Source: Cyclaneusma minus
Lineage: Eukaryota; Ascomycota; Leotiomycetes; Marthamycetales; Marthamycetaceae
DNA: 64,000 nt
Assembly: GCA_037179335.1 (NCBI GenBank)
Contig: JAKZHN010000033.1
Span: 62,001 to 126,000 of the forward strand
Direction: 5' to 3'
Shown: positions 10,528 to 24,100 of the stretch, one piece after another
Layout of the letters: each line of letters starts with the position of its first letter
How positions within the stretch are numbered: the first letter of the stretch is position 1
Position numbers and translations under genes: made by a program
The notes under the pieces: model-generated
Seen by the model: only the letters and a program-made list of their open reading frames with translations
Databases searched by the model: none
Told to the model about the DNA's origin: nothing

Positions 10528-13500
10528 ATATTTTTTTATAAGGTTAATCAGCCAGTTTTTTGTAGCCTTATATAATAAATTTTAATATTTTTATAAATTT
10601 TATAAATTTAATTTAATAAAGCGGCTTTATTAGCCCGTTTGCCATTATTTTATTTATAGGAATATATTCGATTATAAGCTTTTTTTAAAAAAATAATATT
10701 ATATTTATATGCTTAAAATATTTATAGATTATTGAATTTTTAATTATATAAAAAAAGCTTTAATTATTTTTAAGCATGTGAATAAATTATAGATTTTTTT
10801 AATAAATTAAGGAAATTTTAAATTTTTAAAAATTTGGCTAAGCTATTAATTTTGCTTAATATAGTTAAATAAAGCAATATATTTAAATTTGGTAAAAGAA
10901 GTAAAAATGCAGCACTATCTTTTATTTTTTCAGGATATTAGCCTATTATAAAATATAGCAATAATGCTAAATATATTTATTTGATTAATTTTATTATTAG
11001 CCTAATTAAAACTTAAATAAATTACCAGTTTATAATATATATTTTTAAAATTATAGCATATTTTATAAAAAGATGTTAAATTAATATAACGTAATAGGTT
11101 TTTAAAAATATAGCTATAATAAATTAACGGATTGCTTATATATTAGGCTAACCTTTTAATTGCAAAAGCAATATTTAAACGAATAAAACTTATAGCAAAT
11201 ATAAGGCTTTTAATAATTTGCTGGTATTTTTTAATATTTATACGCTTATTATTAAAAGCAAAATATCTAAAAGCTTTATAATTATTTATAAAAGTACGCT
11301 TAATTAAAAGTTGAAATTTAGCTATGTTAAATTTTCTTAGTATTTAATGGAAATATTAATTTTAATTAAAATAAAAAGATTTGGCTTTTCGGTTTTTTTT
11401 ATTTTTATGCCTATTTTTTTTATTTTTAGATTTTTAATATTAAATTGAAAAAGAAAGCTAAAAATAAAATTAAGCAAGCTTTTTTTTATTGCAGGCGATT
11501 ATAATAATATTATTAATATATATTAAAAGAATAATGCTATATTTTAAATATTAATTTGGCTTTTATAAAAGCGTTTTTAATATTAAATTATTTATATTTA
11601 AAATTTTTGAAAAAAATATAATAATAAATAAATAAAAAAACTTCATATAAATGATAAGAATAAAAATATTAGTATAATTTTTATTAAATATTTGGTTAAA
11701 ATTCCGGGTAATTAGGCAGGCTTTAAATTATTTAATAATTTTATTAAGTTTGGTTTTAATGATATATATTTATTTATTTAATATTAAATTTGCTTTTTTT
11801 AATTTTTTAATATATTTTCAAATATTATTTTTTATTAAAAATTTAAGCTTTTTAATTATAGCAAGCTTTTATTATTTATAATAAAAAAAATTAAAATTTA
11901 TTGCTTGCTTATATAATTAAGGGATTTTAATTTTGCAAATCTTTATTGCCAAAAAGCATTTTTTAATAATTAAATTTATAAGCTTTTTAATATTATTAAT
12001 ATTATAATTAATATATGCAATTATAATATAAATAATTTTATAAAGCTTGGTATTATAATTTATAGCTTTAAAATTGGTTTTTTATTATTATTTATTATTG
12101 CTTTTTATAAAATAAGGTTTAGTTTTGAAAGCCGAAATATTATTTATGAAAAAAAAATCGAAAAAAAAAGCAATAGCATTGCTGGTAAAAATGCTAGAAA
12201 AACTAAAAATAATAATATTATTGTTAATTTTAATATAATTGCTTATTAAAATAAAAATGGGGATTTTTATATAAAAACTTAAAGGCAGCATTTAAATAAA
12301 TTGCTTTTTTTAAAAAGAAATAATGGTTTTTAATTTTCTATCAAATTTTAATTGTTTTTTAAATTTGAGATTTAACCAATTTAAAGCATTAAAATTATTT
12401 GCAAAATTAATAGAAAATGAAGGTATTGGTATAAGTATATTTATTATTACAAAAATTAATATAGATATTGGCGTAGTTTTAATTGAAATCAATAAATTAT
12501 ATTATAATATTTTTAATATATTATATTATAATATGTTTAATAAGCTATATTGCAATATTTTTAATGCGTTAAAAATTGGCTTACTTAATAAATTCAATTA
12601 TAGCCTTTTTAATATATTATATTATAGCGGATTATTTAATATAGGCTATAGCAAAAAATTGAATTTACCGCCTAAAGCTTTTGGCTTTTTTATATTATTG
12701 GTATCCGGTTTTTTAGCTTTAATAATTTGCTTTTTTTTAATTTATAAAATTTTATTGCTTGCATTTTATTATTATATTTTAATTATTTAAAATTTTTAAA
12801 AATTTTAAATTAAGCTTTAATTCTAATCCAGATTTTAAATTTTAAAATTTATTTATATAATATATATATTTTAATTTTAAAAAATAAATTTTAAATTGCT
12901 TTATAATAATATTAAAATAATTTATAAAAATATAAAAGCAATTGGTATTAATAAGCTTATAATATAATTAACTTTTACAAATAATTTTTAAATTAAAATA
13001 AAAAATATATAAAACTCCAAATATTTTAATATTGTTAATAAAAAATAAAGATTTATTTTAAGCTGTTTTGAAACTAATAAAATGGCCTTTAATAACCGGA
13101 TTAATAAAAGCACAATTATAAATATAAATATTATATTTGGCAATTATATTTTAAAATTTTAATAGCAGCTTTATTTTTTTAAATAAAGCTCAAATATTAG
13201 CTTCCAATTATTAAATTCCTTATTTTATAAAACCATTTTAATAAAATAAAGCTATTATAATAAATTGCGCTTTAATTTTTTTAATATAAATTTATTATTT
13301 AATTGCCTTAAGAAATTTAAAAGCATTATTATTATAGGTTGTTTTAATTTGTTTTAAATTTATTTTTAGCCTATAAAATTTATTTTTAAAAACCTTAAAT
13401 AGCATTATTTTTAATGGCCAATAAAATAACCTAAACTTTTTATATAAAGCTATTAATAATATATAAAAAATATCGATTTTTATAATTTGTTTTTAGCAAT

Positions 13501-13840
13501 ATTAAATTAAATAAGTGCAAATTTAATAATTTCATATAATTTTTTTTTTTAAAAAAGAGTTTTAAATTTAATAAAAGCATATATTTAATAGGCTTTATAA
13601 TTAGCTAAAAAGGGAATTTTAATAGCCTGTGCTAATATAATAATTTTATAAAGACTGCTAATTATAGTATTATTAAAATGGTAAAGTTTTTTATATTATA
13701 AATTATTTTTTTTTAGCTTAAAGGGTATAAAATTTAAAGGCTTTAAAAAAAGGATCAAGATTATAAAAAAAATATTAAATAGAATAGTATTTATTTTAGC
13801 AATAAAGGCGTAGCTTTTATATTTTTGGCTTATATTAAAT

Positions 13841-13901
13841 ATAATTTATAATTTATAATTTATAATTTATAATTTATAATTTATAATTTATAATTTATAA
13901 T
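13841..13901 (+). repeat. 7-bp tandem repeat (TTATAAT)n
   Basis: About eight and a half uninterrupted copies of a 7-base AT-only unit inside the AT-rich block. Confidence 0.9.
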
Positions 13902-15779
13902 AGAGCTAATAATTTAATTACCCAATTTAGTTTTATAAGTTTCTTTTTTGTTAAAATAATTTAATAAGCCAGCTATATATAATCTTTGATTTAAAATTAA
14001 ATTAATTTTAAGCTTTAAAATAAAAACAATATTTTTTAAAAATAATAATAATTAATTTAAATATTTAATTATTGCAATATTTTAATAGGTAATTTATAAT
14101 ACTTTTTATCAATTTTTATAATATATAATAGACTTATTTTTTCAATTATTTTAAAAAAAAAGTATTGGTTAAATATATATAATAATATATTAATATTTAA
14201 GGCCTAAATAAAAAGGGTGGCTTTATTAATTAGCTTATAATTAATATAAATCAGTTTTTTATTTTTAAAATTAAACGAAATTTTGGCGGCATTATTATTT
14301 TTGGAATTATTATTAATTTTAGCAATATAATTACCAGATCTTTTATTAAATTTATTAATAAAGCAACCCTTTTTTTTAATTTTTTAGTTTTTAATATTAT
14401 TATAATAAGCTTATTTATAAAAAATAATAGTAAAAAAAAAAGCAATAATAATCTTTTAAAAAATTAAAGCAGGAGCAAAAGCAATAATTATAAGGCTTTA
14501 TTTTAAAAAAAAACTTAGGATTGCAAATTAGGCGTTAATTGGTAAAAGAAGAGATTAATATAGCCTTTTTTTAAAACAATTATAAATAAAATAAACGCTA
14601 TTGCAAAAATTGCAAAAATTAATTTTATTAATTTTATTTTGCTAAAATTGCTTACTAATTTTAGCAGCAAAAGCATAGTTTTTATTATTAGTAATTAATT
14701 TTTTTTTGATTATTTTAGTTCTTTTTAATTTTTATTATAATATTAATTAATATAAAAATATTAATTATAATCGTATAATTATTAGAAAAAGCCTAATTAA
14801 AATAAAAAAATAAGATTTTATTATTATAAGCATTAATATAAAATTTATTGGTAAATACCAGCTTGTATTAAAGCTTATAAAGCTTATTTTAAATAAAGCG
14901 AATAATGGTATTTTTATTTTAAATAAAAATCTAGACTTTAATAATATATATTAAATTAAACATAGCATTTAATTTAATTTTTTTTTTGAAAATGGTTTTA
15001 TAAGCCTTTAGCAATATTATATTTATTAAAAAAAATATTATTATTAAAAAGACTTTGAAATAAAAAATTAATAGCTTTGGGTTTAGCTTTTTTATATTTT
15101 TTGCGTTTTTAATATTTAAAATGGCTTTTTTATTTTAATTAATAAATATTTTTTTAAATTTCATATTAAGCTTATTAATTTAGCTTTTAAATAATCCAAA
15201 AAGCGTTAATAAATTGGAATTAATTTTTAAAATATTAAATTTAATAGAGAATGTATTATTTTTATTAATAATCTTAATGGCAAAAGCAATGCCGGCGTAT
15301 TTAAAAATATTTTTTTTTTATTAAGGCGGATTTTTATATTGCAAAATCAAATTTTATAATCGGTTTTTAATAGCTTTAAAAAAGCGTTTTCGTTTTTTTT
15401 TTATTAAATATAATGGCGAATATAAAAATAAAAGCAATTGGCTAAAAAAAAGAAAAATAGTAAAAAAAAAAATTATAAAAGCTTTTATTTAGCTTTTAAA
15501 AACAATTGGCAAAACGGCCTTTAAATTAGCCGGGTAAATTATAAAAAAAGATTTTTATCGGTTTTAATTAATTTTATAAAATACTATAATAGCATTGGTA
15601 AAAACAATAAATACAAAAAAATCCTTAAATTGGTTTTAATTATTTTGCAATAAATTATAATATTAAAAGAAGAAAATTTGCTAAAAATAGAGTTTTTATT
15701 GAAGCAATATTAAAAACTTAATTAAAACAATATTAATTAATTATTTAAAAGCTTATATAATCCCGGCCTTATAATTTAT

Positions 15780-15966
15780 TAAAAATAAATAAATATAAAA
15801 ATATAAAATAAGGGTATAAAAAACGTTATATTATGCTTAAAGAAACTAGAATAATTGGCACTCCAAAATAAGGATATTTTTATTATACGGACGCTAGTCT
15901 CCTTTGGATCTAGCTATTATATATAATAGCTACTTTACGGTAGCTACTATTGCACCTATTTTTTAA
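15780..15966 (+). repeat. LTR-like repeat A, right copy
   Basis: Same orientation as 10372-10527, with an extra stretch holding a small hairpin (TAGCTAC/GTAGCTA) near its 3' end. Confidence 0.6.
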
Positions 15967-16294
15967 TACCTTGGCTAAAAATTGCCAAAGGCTTTTTAAA
16001 GCCCTTTTGGCTTTATGCGAATATAATGAAAAAAGTGGAATTATAAATTAAAAAGGTAAATTCTATTCCCAATTAAAAAAAAAGAAAAAGGAGAATAGAA
16101 TAAAAGCAAAATATAGCGTAGGAATTGGAAATAAAAAAATAAATTATAATTACCAATTTTGGATTATAGCAAAATAGTTAAAAATACCAATATAGCTTAA
16201 TATTAAAACAAATTATAAAATGCCTTTTTAGGCTTATTAAATTGGCTATAAATTTATTTTATATTTTGCCGAATCTTTGCTAAAATAGCTAAAA

Positions 16295-16472
16295 TATCAC
16301 GGCGCGGCGAGGGTCGCAAATAGGGTTCAAGGTAAATTTATATTACAAGCTGAAAAGAAAAAGCTTTCCAGCGCTGGCGCGCAATTATAAAAGCTGCTGC
16401 CAGGCTTTATAGCATTAAAAATATATAAGATTATATATAAATGCCTAAAATTAAAATTAAATTAATATTATA
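16295..16472 (+). repeat. LTR-like repeat B, left copy
   Basis: Begins about ATCACGGCGCGGCG; mixed state, GC-rich in its first half and converted to AT in its second half. Confidence 0.65.
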
Positions 16473-19400
16473 ATAATATTTTTAATTTAAATTGCTATTT
16501 AATTTAAATAATGCTACAAATTATTTTTTATTTTTAAATATTTATAGATTTTTAATTATAAAATATCTTTATTTTTATTTATAAAAATTATATAATTTTT
16601 TTCCCTTTATTATATTTTAAATATTAGGAATTTCTTTTATAGCTTTTTTTTAAAAAAAATATATTATAGCAATTTATATTATATTAATTGGCTATATTAT
16701 AGCAATTAGCTATATTATAATTTTGCGATATTATAAGGCTTATTTAATTAAAAATCTTAATAAGCCGGGCTTATTTAAATATTATTAATATTATTTTTAT
16801 AAATAGTTTTTATATTTATATAAATCCGCTTTTGGCTATTAATTTAGCCAATAATTTTTTTATTTAATTTAATATATAAATTTCTAATTTAATTTCAAAT
16901 CGTAATTATAAATATTTAAAACGCTATTAGATTTATATTTTTTTATTTTTTTCTATTTTTTTTTGAATATCCGGCTTTTAATATTTTTATTTTCCGCTTT
17001 ATTAATTTTATTTTGGCCAAAACTTAAAAACAGTATATAAAATATTAAAAACAAAATATGCTTTTGAAAAGCTTTAAATTATATATTTTTGGTAAATTTT
17101 ATTTATTAGCTAAGGCCTAGCTTATTTATTATTATTTCTTTATAAAATAATTTATTTTTATATTTTTGGTTTTAACATATATTAATTAGCCTTTTTCAAA
17201 TATTATAATTTTTAAATAATATTAATTTGTATTTTTTTATATTTATTAATAAATTGCTAGACTAGGGCTTTTAATTAAATATAAATTTTATTTATATAAT
17301 TTGCTATTATATTTGCTTTATAAAAACCCTGTTTTTAAATAGCTAATATATTTAAAAGACAGGGCTAAAAAAATTCTATTTTTATTTAAGGGTAATATTT
17401 ATAATTTTAAAAACTTGATTATTTAAAGCAAATTTTTCTAAAAATAACCAATTTATCCGATTATTTTATATAAATAATATAAAGCTTTAAAAATATTATT
17501 TTAAATATGCATTTAGCCTTTTTATTTAATTAGTAATTTAAAACCAAAATATAAATAATGGTTTTAAATTAATTTTAAATTATTTAAATAGATATTTTCA
17601 AAATTAAAAAATAAATTGATTTTTTTTATTTAAAATAATATTATTAAAAATATTATAAATATAATAAATTTGCTAAAACAATGGTTTTATTAATTTTTTA
17701 GTTTTTAAACTTTTTATAAAAATAAAGTATTTTATTTTAATTAATTTATAAACCATTATTATTATATATTAATATATTTAATTATATTTTTTATATTTGG
17801 GCAAAAACATAATATAATTTATAAATATATTTAATCAGGCTTTAAATAGTATTAATAAAAATTGCAAATATTTTAAAAATAATAATTTAAGAATTTTAAT
17901 TTTATTATAAAATTTATATTTTTTAATATTTTTAGCCGTTAATAATATTGGCTAATATTGGCTAAAATTTTAACTTTTTTTTAAATATTTAATTAAAGCT
18001 ATTAAATAATGCCTATAAATAATTTAAATTGCTAAATTAAATATATTAGAAAATATTTATATTTATTTATTTATTTATTTAATTTTTTAATATAATATTT
18101 TCTTTTAAAATAAAAGGATTAAATATAATTTTTTAACTAGGCTTTAAAATTTTTATTTTTTAAAATTGCTAATATTAATATTGCAATATTTAATATTTTA
18201 TAAGCTTATTTAATAATTTTTTTAATAGGTCTTTTTTAATTTTTTAAAATTTTTTAAATTAATATTAAGGCTAAATAACCTTTTTTATTATTAAATTATA
18301 TAAGTCTTTAAATAAAAAAATTAATTTTGGCAATAATTTTTTTAATTTATATTATAATTTTTTATTTTTAATATATTAAAGTTAATTTTTTAAAAGCTTG
18401 CTTAATATATGTAATTTAATTATTTAACATTTTAGCCTATAAATAATTTTAAAATTAGAGCTGAAAGAAGTTTAAACTATTGGATTTATTTTAATTTAGC
18501 TGCTTTATTATTATAAAAAATTTTAAATTATTATAATTAATTTAAATTTTTTATTTTTTATTTTTTATTTTTTGAAATATTTAATTATAGCCAAAAAAAT
18601 TATAAACTTTATAATTGCATTTAATAAAATTATAAATTTTTAAAAAAATAAGCTATAAAATACAAAATACCGTTGTTTTTATATTAAGAAACTATTATTT
18701 TAAGGTATAATTTAAGGAATTTCTTTTTAAAATTATATATTTGCTATAATTAAAAAAGGCTAGAATTGGGCCTAAAATAAATATTTATTTAAATTTATTA
18801 AAGGCGTTTTATTAGGCATTTGTTTTTAATTAAATTATTTAATGGCTTAGCTATTTTTTTAAAAAAAAAGAAAAAATTGGCAAATTTTATAAATTTTTAA
18901 AGATTTTAAATATAAATAAATAAGTTTTAAATTAAAATAGCAAAAATTTTATTTAAATTTATTTTTATACCATTTAATATAATATAAAGGCCTAAATATT
19001 TGGTATCAATAATTTTAAATTTATACTTAAAAATATAAATTTAAAGGTTTATATTTTTAAGCGGTAAATAGGGTTTTAAATATATTTTTTATATTTTTTT
19101 AAATTATTTAAAAAAATTAAAAAATTATTTTAAAAAATTATATATATTTTATTTAGCAAATTAAATAAAATATTATTAATATAATACTAAAAAAAACCGA
19201 AATATTATGAAAATTAAAAGGCATAATTAATAATTTAGAAAAGTTAAAGTAAATAATAAATATTGTTTTTTATTTATTTTTTTCCGCTATTTTTAGCTTA
19301 TTAAATATAGCAATAGTATTAAATTTAATATAAATTTTAGCCTTATATATAATATTTTTAAAAAAAATCAAGGGCAAAAAATAGCGGCTTTTAATAATAA

Positions 19401-22400
19401 TATTATTTAGGCCTTTATAATTCTAATAGATTTTAATTTTGTTTTTAATTTAATAGCTAATATTAGCAATATAATATATTTAAATTTTAATTTCCAAATA
19501 AATTTATAAAAAAGCTGCTGATTAAATTAGTTTTGAATATATATTAATTTTCTAAATAAAAAAAGCCGATTTTTATAATAAGGTGGTTTTATTTTAAATA
19601 ATAATTTAATTTTATAATTTTAAAATCGTTTAAAAAGAATTATTGGATTTTTTTTAAAACAAGCATTTAATATATTTTAAAGCCATTTAAAAAGCTTATT
19701 TTTTAAAAGAAATCGCTTATATTTTTTTTTATAAATTTAGCAATTTCTTTTTATCATTTTGTTTAATTTATTTATATTTTAAAAGCTATAAATGTTTTTT
19801 AAAATAATAAAAGGCCAAACATTTATTATATATTGGTAAAAATAAAAAGCATAGCTTATTTAAATATATTTAGCTAATGAAAACAAATTATATAAAATTT
19901 AATAATTTTGAAAATTTTATTTTATATATGCATATTCTTTTTATTTTAAAATATTATTTAATTTTTTTAAATAATTTTTATATATTGGATTTTTTTAGAT
20001 AAATAAATATGATAAAATTAATTATAGTATTTATTTTAATATTATTTATATTTGGTTCAAATTAATAATTATTTAATATTAATTAAAAAATACAAATAAT
20101 TATATTTAATAATAAAAATATTTTTTATTTTTTATTTTTTTAATAATAATATAAATTTTATTAGCTAGTTTTCTATTAAGGTAAGAAAGCTTTAAAAACT
20201 TATTATATATTATATAGGCTTTGATTTTTAATGTTTTTAAATTTGGGGTTTTTTTGTAATATAAAAATCCCGCCTTAAAATAAAAATTTAATTAATTTAA
20301 AAACAAAATACACATATTAATTTTTTATTTATATTTTTTATAATTGGTAAAATATATAATATAAACTTTTAAAACCAAAGTATAAAAAATGATTTGTTAG
20401 CTAATATTAAAATAAATTATAAAATTAATTTAAGAAATATAAAAAATATTTGCTTAAAACTTAGCCTATTTAATATAAAAAATAATGCTATAAACATTAG
20501 CTTATCTTTTAGCTAATTTAAAACAATATTAGGATTTTTAAAATAAATATATCAATATTGGCCAATATTTATAAAAGAAGCATATTTTAATATAATTTTT
20601 AATTTTTTAATAAAATATTTGTTTTATTTAATTAATATTTTAATTATAATATTTTAATTATAAAAATTACAAATTACTCAAATGAAAAAAAAAACAATAT
20701 TATTAAAAAAGAAATTTGATATAATTATTAATAGCAATTTTTGTAATTAAATCTTTTATAATCAATAGCGCTAATTTATTATTAGCCAATATTAGCTATT
20801 TTAATTTAAAAAATTAAAATAAAAGCAAATAATATTTTTTAGCAAAATTCGAATTAATAAAACCAATTTTAAAATATTTATTATTAATTTATAAAAACAA
20901 TTATATATTTAAAACAATTTATTAAATTATAGCTTCAATAATATATGATTTTTAGGTATTAAAATTATAAAGGTATTATATTAATTTATAATTAATTTTA
21001 TAGGTTTTTTTAATTGCAATTTAATTTGGAACCAAAAACTTCCGGCTTTTAATTATTACAATTAATAGTAAAAAGAATTAAGCTTTTATTCTAATAATAA
21101 TCTTTTTAATTTATGATATAAAAGCAAATTTAATATTTTTTATACCTATTATTTTTGTATTTTTTTAATTATTATTATAATTATTATTATTTTGGTATTT
21201 ATTATTATAGCTTTTAAAACTATTATTATAGCTTTTAAATTTATTATTACGGCTTTTAAATTTATTACCACAATTTTAGATTTATTATTATAGCTTTTTA
21301 ATTATTTTTAATATTGGCTTGCTTTGTTTTATTATATTTTATAATAATATATTTAGAAAATTTATAATAAAAGTATAAATTATATTATTTATAATAATTT
21401 TGCTGCTATTCTTTAAATATATTACATAATATTTTAAAAAAGCAAATAAATTTATAAAATTATTATAATTATAAATACAATTTACAATTATAATAATAGC
21501 TTATTAAAATTTATTTAAAATTTATTTTAAATTATTATATTTAACGGCTTTGGTATTGAGCTAGTATTTGTTTTAATATAAATTTTTTATAAATTTATTA
21601 ATATTTTTAAAAAAAAATATTTATTATAGGCTGTAAAATTAGATATTTCATATAAAAGCTTAATTTTACTAATTAAAATATTTGAAATTTTAATATAAAA
21701 TTTATTTATTTCTAGCTTTAAAATAAGCTGGGCCTAATTTAGTATATAATTATATTTAAATCAAAAAGCTATAAAAATTATATTTCTTTGCTTTAAAATA
21801 TAAAAATATTGATAGGCTTTTTTAATTTTATTTAAAATAATAAAGCTTTTTTTTAATATATCAAAAAAAATTAAAACTATTTTTTTATTAATAAAATTGC
21901 TAATAATTTAATAAAATTTAATTTTATATTAAATGATGAAATATTTTTTTAATTAGCCAATAATATATTAAATTCTTTTATATTTTAAGCTAAAAATATT
22001 TTTATTAATAGCTATAATATATTAAATTTGAAACCCTAATTTAAAAATGCTTTTTAACACTTAAATAACTAAATTTTATTTCCGGAATTTTTTTAGAATT
22101 TTTGGTTTTTTAGCAAAGGTATAAAGCATAAGAATAAATATAAATAATATATATTATAATAAAATTTATTTTTAATTTGTTTTTTTAAATATTTATTAAT
22201 TTCTTTTAGCTTATTATTTTTAATTTGCAATTTAATATTAATAAATTGCAATTTGGTTTTAATAATATGAATTTAATTTAAAAAGACTTAAAAAGCGGCA
22301 ATATTTATATTCTATTGCTTTAATTTAAATTTTTTATTATTAATTGTATTACCGGCTTATTATAAAAAATTATGAAATACAATAAAAATATATTAAAATT

Positions 22401-22813
22401 GTATAATTTCGTTTGCAATACAAATAATAATATATTTTTTAATAAAATTTTAAATTAATTTAATAATTAATAAAGATATTTTACCAATTTATTTAATAGT
22501 TTAAATAAAATAAGAATATTTTTTTTTAAATAATAGCAGCTATTATTATATAATTTGCAGCAAAGCTTATAATATTAACAATAATTAAAATTTTTAAATT
22601 TTTAATTAAATACAAAAATAAAATAAGGCTTGGCAAAAACAAATTTATATAAATAATATTAGTAAGGTTAAAAATACTAAAATTAAATATTAAAATTAAA
22701 ATTGCGCAATACGCTATTATTGCAAGATAAAAAATTATATTTGAATTTGCAAAAATTAAAGGCATTTAAAAATTAGAATTTTTAAATTAATCAATAAAAA
22801 AAGCTTATAAGTT

Positions 22814-22990
22814 ATTATAACGCGGCAAAAATTGCAAATAAGGGTTAAAATAAACTTATATTATAAGCTAGAAAAAAAAGTTTTCCAATGCTGGCGCGCA
22901 GCCATAAGGGCTGCTGCCAGGCTCTACGGCGCTAAGGGCACGTGAGGTTACGTGTGGGTGCCTGAGGCTAAGGCTAAGTCAGTACTTTGA
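22814..22990 (+). repeat. LTR-like repeat B, right copy
   Basis: Converted in its first half (ATTATAACGCGGCA) and still GC-rich in its second half, the reverse of the left copy. Confidence 0.65.
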
Positions 22991-23377
22991 TATAAAATGC
23001 CCTATTTTCTAGCATTTATAAAGAATTTAGCTTAAATAACGGTTTTCCGTTTTATAATAATAAAAATCATACGTATTATAGACGCCAATTATATATCCCA
23101 GCTAAATGGATAAATCGGATAATAAACTGAGTTAAAAAAAGAATTGCAAATAAATATTTATAATTTTTAAAATATTATTTAAAATCTATTTATAAATATA
23201 AAATTGCATAAAAATAATTACTGCCATGCCATACTTTTATTTTACAAGTTTTAAAAGTGGTATTTATAATGCAAAATAATATATTGCTAAATTCATTTAA
23301 ATAAAATAAATACTGATTTTTAATAATTAAAAAAGTCCTAAGCCTTAGCATAAATTTTTAAATTTTATTGAAATTTT

Positions 23378-23458
23378 TAAATTTTATAGCATGTGGCAAA
23401 AGTAGTATGGCATGCCAGTAATTTCGAAAAGTTTTTATGGCATCCCGGTAAATTACCG
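23378..23458 (-). repeat. Right terminal inverted repeat of the 14.4-kb element
   Basis: Reverse complement of the left end, with a few differences (for example CCGGG versus CTCCC just inside the tip). Confidence 0.85.
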
Positions 23459-23467
23459 TTCTTTTTA
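23459..23467 (+). repeat. Target-site duplication, right copy (TTCTTTTTA)
   Basis: Directly follows the last base of the right inverted repeat; identical to 9081-9089. Confidence 0.88.
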
Positions 23468-24100
23468 TAAGTATTGAAAATAGCCTGGTGGACGAAGAGG
23501 AACGGGGGGATCAGGGGTGGAAGGGTTCAAGTAGGAGGCGTCGTGAAAGTAGCGGCAGAAATGAAAGAGGAAGTAGGGTGTAAGAAAATTTGTGACGAGA
23601 TTTGGGTGGGAGAAGAGAAGAGATGGAGGCAGAGTGGAGGAGATGAGGGGAGGAAAAAGGTCGCAGGGTGGAAGAAGCGATGTCACATGTGCAAAAATGA
23701 GGGCTGAAACGCCCGATGAAGAAGATATGGGGGTGTTTGGCAGTAAAATGCGCATGCACGAAGAGTACATGTATTCAGAAAATGTGGTCACATGCTAGCA
23801 TTTTGCACTCTCTTGCATTTTGAAGCTTTAGAATTTCACCCCGGGACTAAGTTATCAGGCCCAGGCCTCCGCCTTATAAGTATGGAAAAACAAATGACTT
23901 AAATTAGACATTAATAATGGAGATATTGCTATAATACAACTTCTTCAAGGCCTTACGTCACGGCCCTGCCCCTAAATACCTGCCAACGCTGAAGCGAGGC
24001 ACTAGCGCCGGCGCTAGTGCCAGAAGTTCCTTCCTTAAGCAGGCAGCCCCTCCTCCACAGCTCTTCTCTCTTTTATTTTAAATCACAAATAAAACTGCGC
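23468..24100. other. Right flank of the AT-rich element, no gene
   Basis: Base composition returns to normal. Frames at 23465-23798 on both strands are purine/pyrimidine-biased shadows. A 24-base palindrome lies at 23998-24021. Confidence 0.5.
23998..24021. repeat. Perfect 24-base palindrome
   Basis: The half-site GGCACTAGCGCC is followed at once by its exact reverse complement, with no spacer. It sits about 80 bases past the stop of the convergent-side Ulp1-like gene. Could be a cruciform, a protein site or chance. Confidence 0.8.

Larger units (their letters stand above)
10372..15966. mobile_element. Probable LTR retrotransposon A, RIP-degraded
   Basis: Direct repeats of about 155-185 bases at 10372-10527 and 15780-15966 share long words such as CCAAAATAAGGATATTTTTA and TTATACGGACGCTA, about 5.4 kb apart. 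Their differences are mostly G/A and C/T, for example TGGAAATGAGTGG against TAAAAATAAATAA. The right copy has about 30 extra bases. This is the layout of a retrotransposon with short LTRs, but no gag or pol can be read between them and I could not fix a target duplication. Confidence 0.6.
16295..22990. mobile_element. Probable LTR retrotransposon B, RIP-degraded
   Basis: Direct repeats of at least 178 bases at 16295-16472 and 22814-22990 enclose 6.3 kb. They share CCAGCGCTGGCGCGCA / CCAATGCTGGCGCGCA and GCTGCTGCCAGGCT. Nearly all differences are C-to-T or G-to-A in one copy: the right-hand GGGCACGTGAGGTTACGTG reads AAATATATAAGATTATATA on the left. The repeats may extend further than I could align. 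No reading frame survives between them. Confidence 0.65.
9090..23458. mobile_element. 14.4-kb TIR transposon (Mutator-like) filled with nested retrotransposons, RIP-degraded
   Basis: The left end begins CGGTAATTTAC followed by CATGCCATAAAAACTTTT; the right end is its inverted copy (TAAATTACCG at 23449-23458). The inverted repeats match over about 75 bases or more with few differences. The element is flanked by a perfect 9-bp direct repeat, TTCTTTTTA, at 9081-9089 and 23459-23467. Long inverted repeats plus a 9-bp target duplication fit Mutator-like elements (8-11 bp). Inside, base composition drops to very AT-rich, no reading frame longer than ~155 codons exists, and no transposase can be read. 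Two direct-repeat pairs inside look like LTRs of two inserted retrotransposons; removing them would leave only about 2.1 kb of host element. No element of this family with a readable transposase is in the window. Confidence 0.85.

Noticed and set aside
12088..14445. Reading frames of 60-155 codons in the AT-rich island
   Set aside because: Composed almost only of Ile, Leu, Phe, Asn, Lys and Tyr as expected from AT-only sequence; no retrotransposon or transposase motif can be read.
9090..23458. Possibility that the AT-rich block is mitochondrial DNA inserted in the nucleus, or a centromere
   Set aside because: The inverted ends, 9-bp duplication and LTR-like repeats with C-to-T/G-to-A differences explain it as RIPed transposons; no mitochondrial gene is seen.
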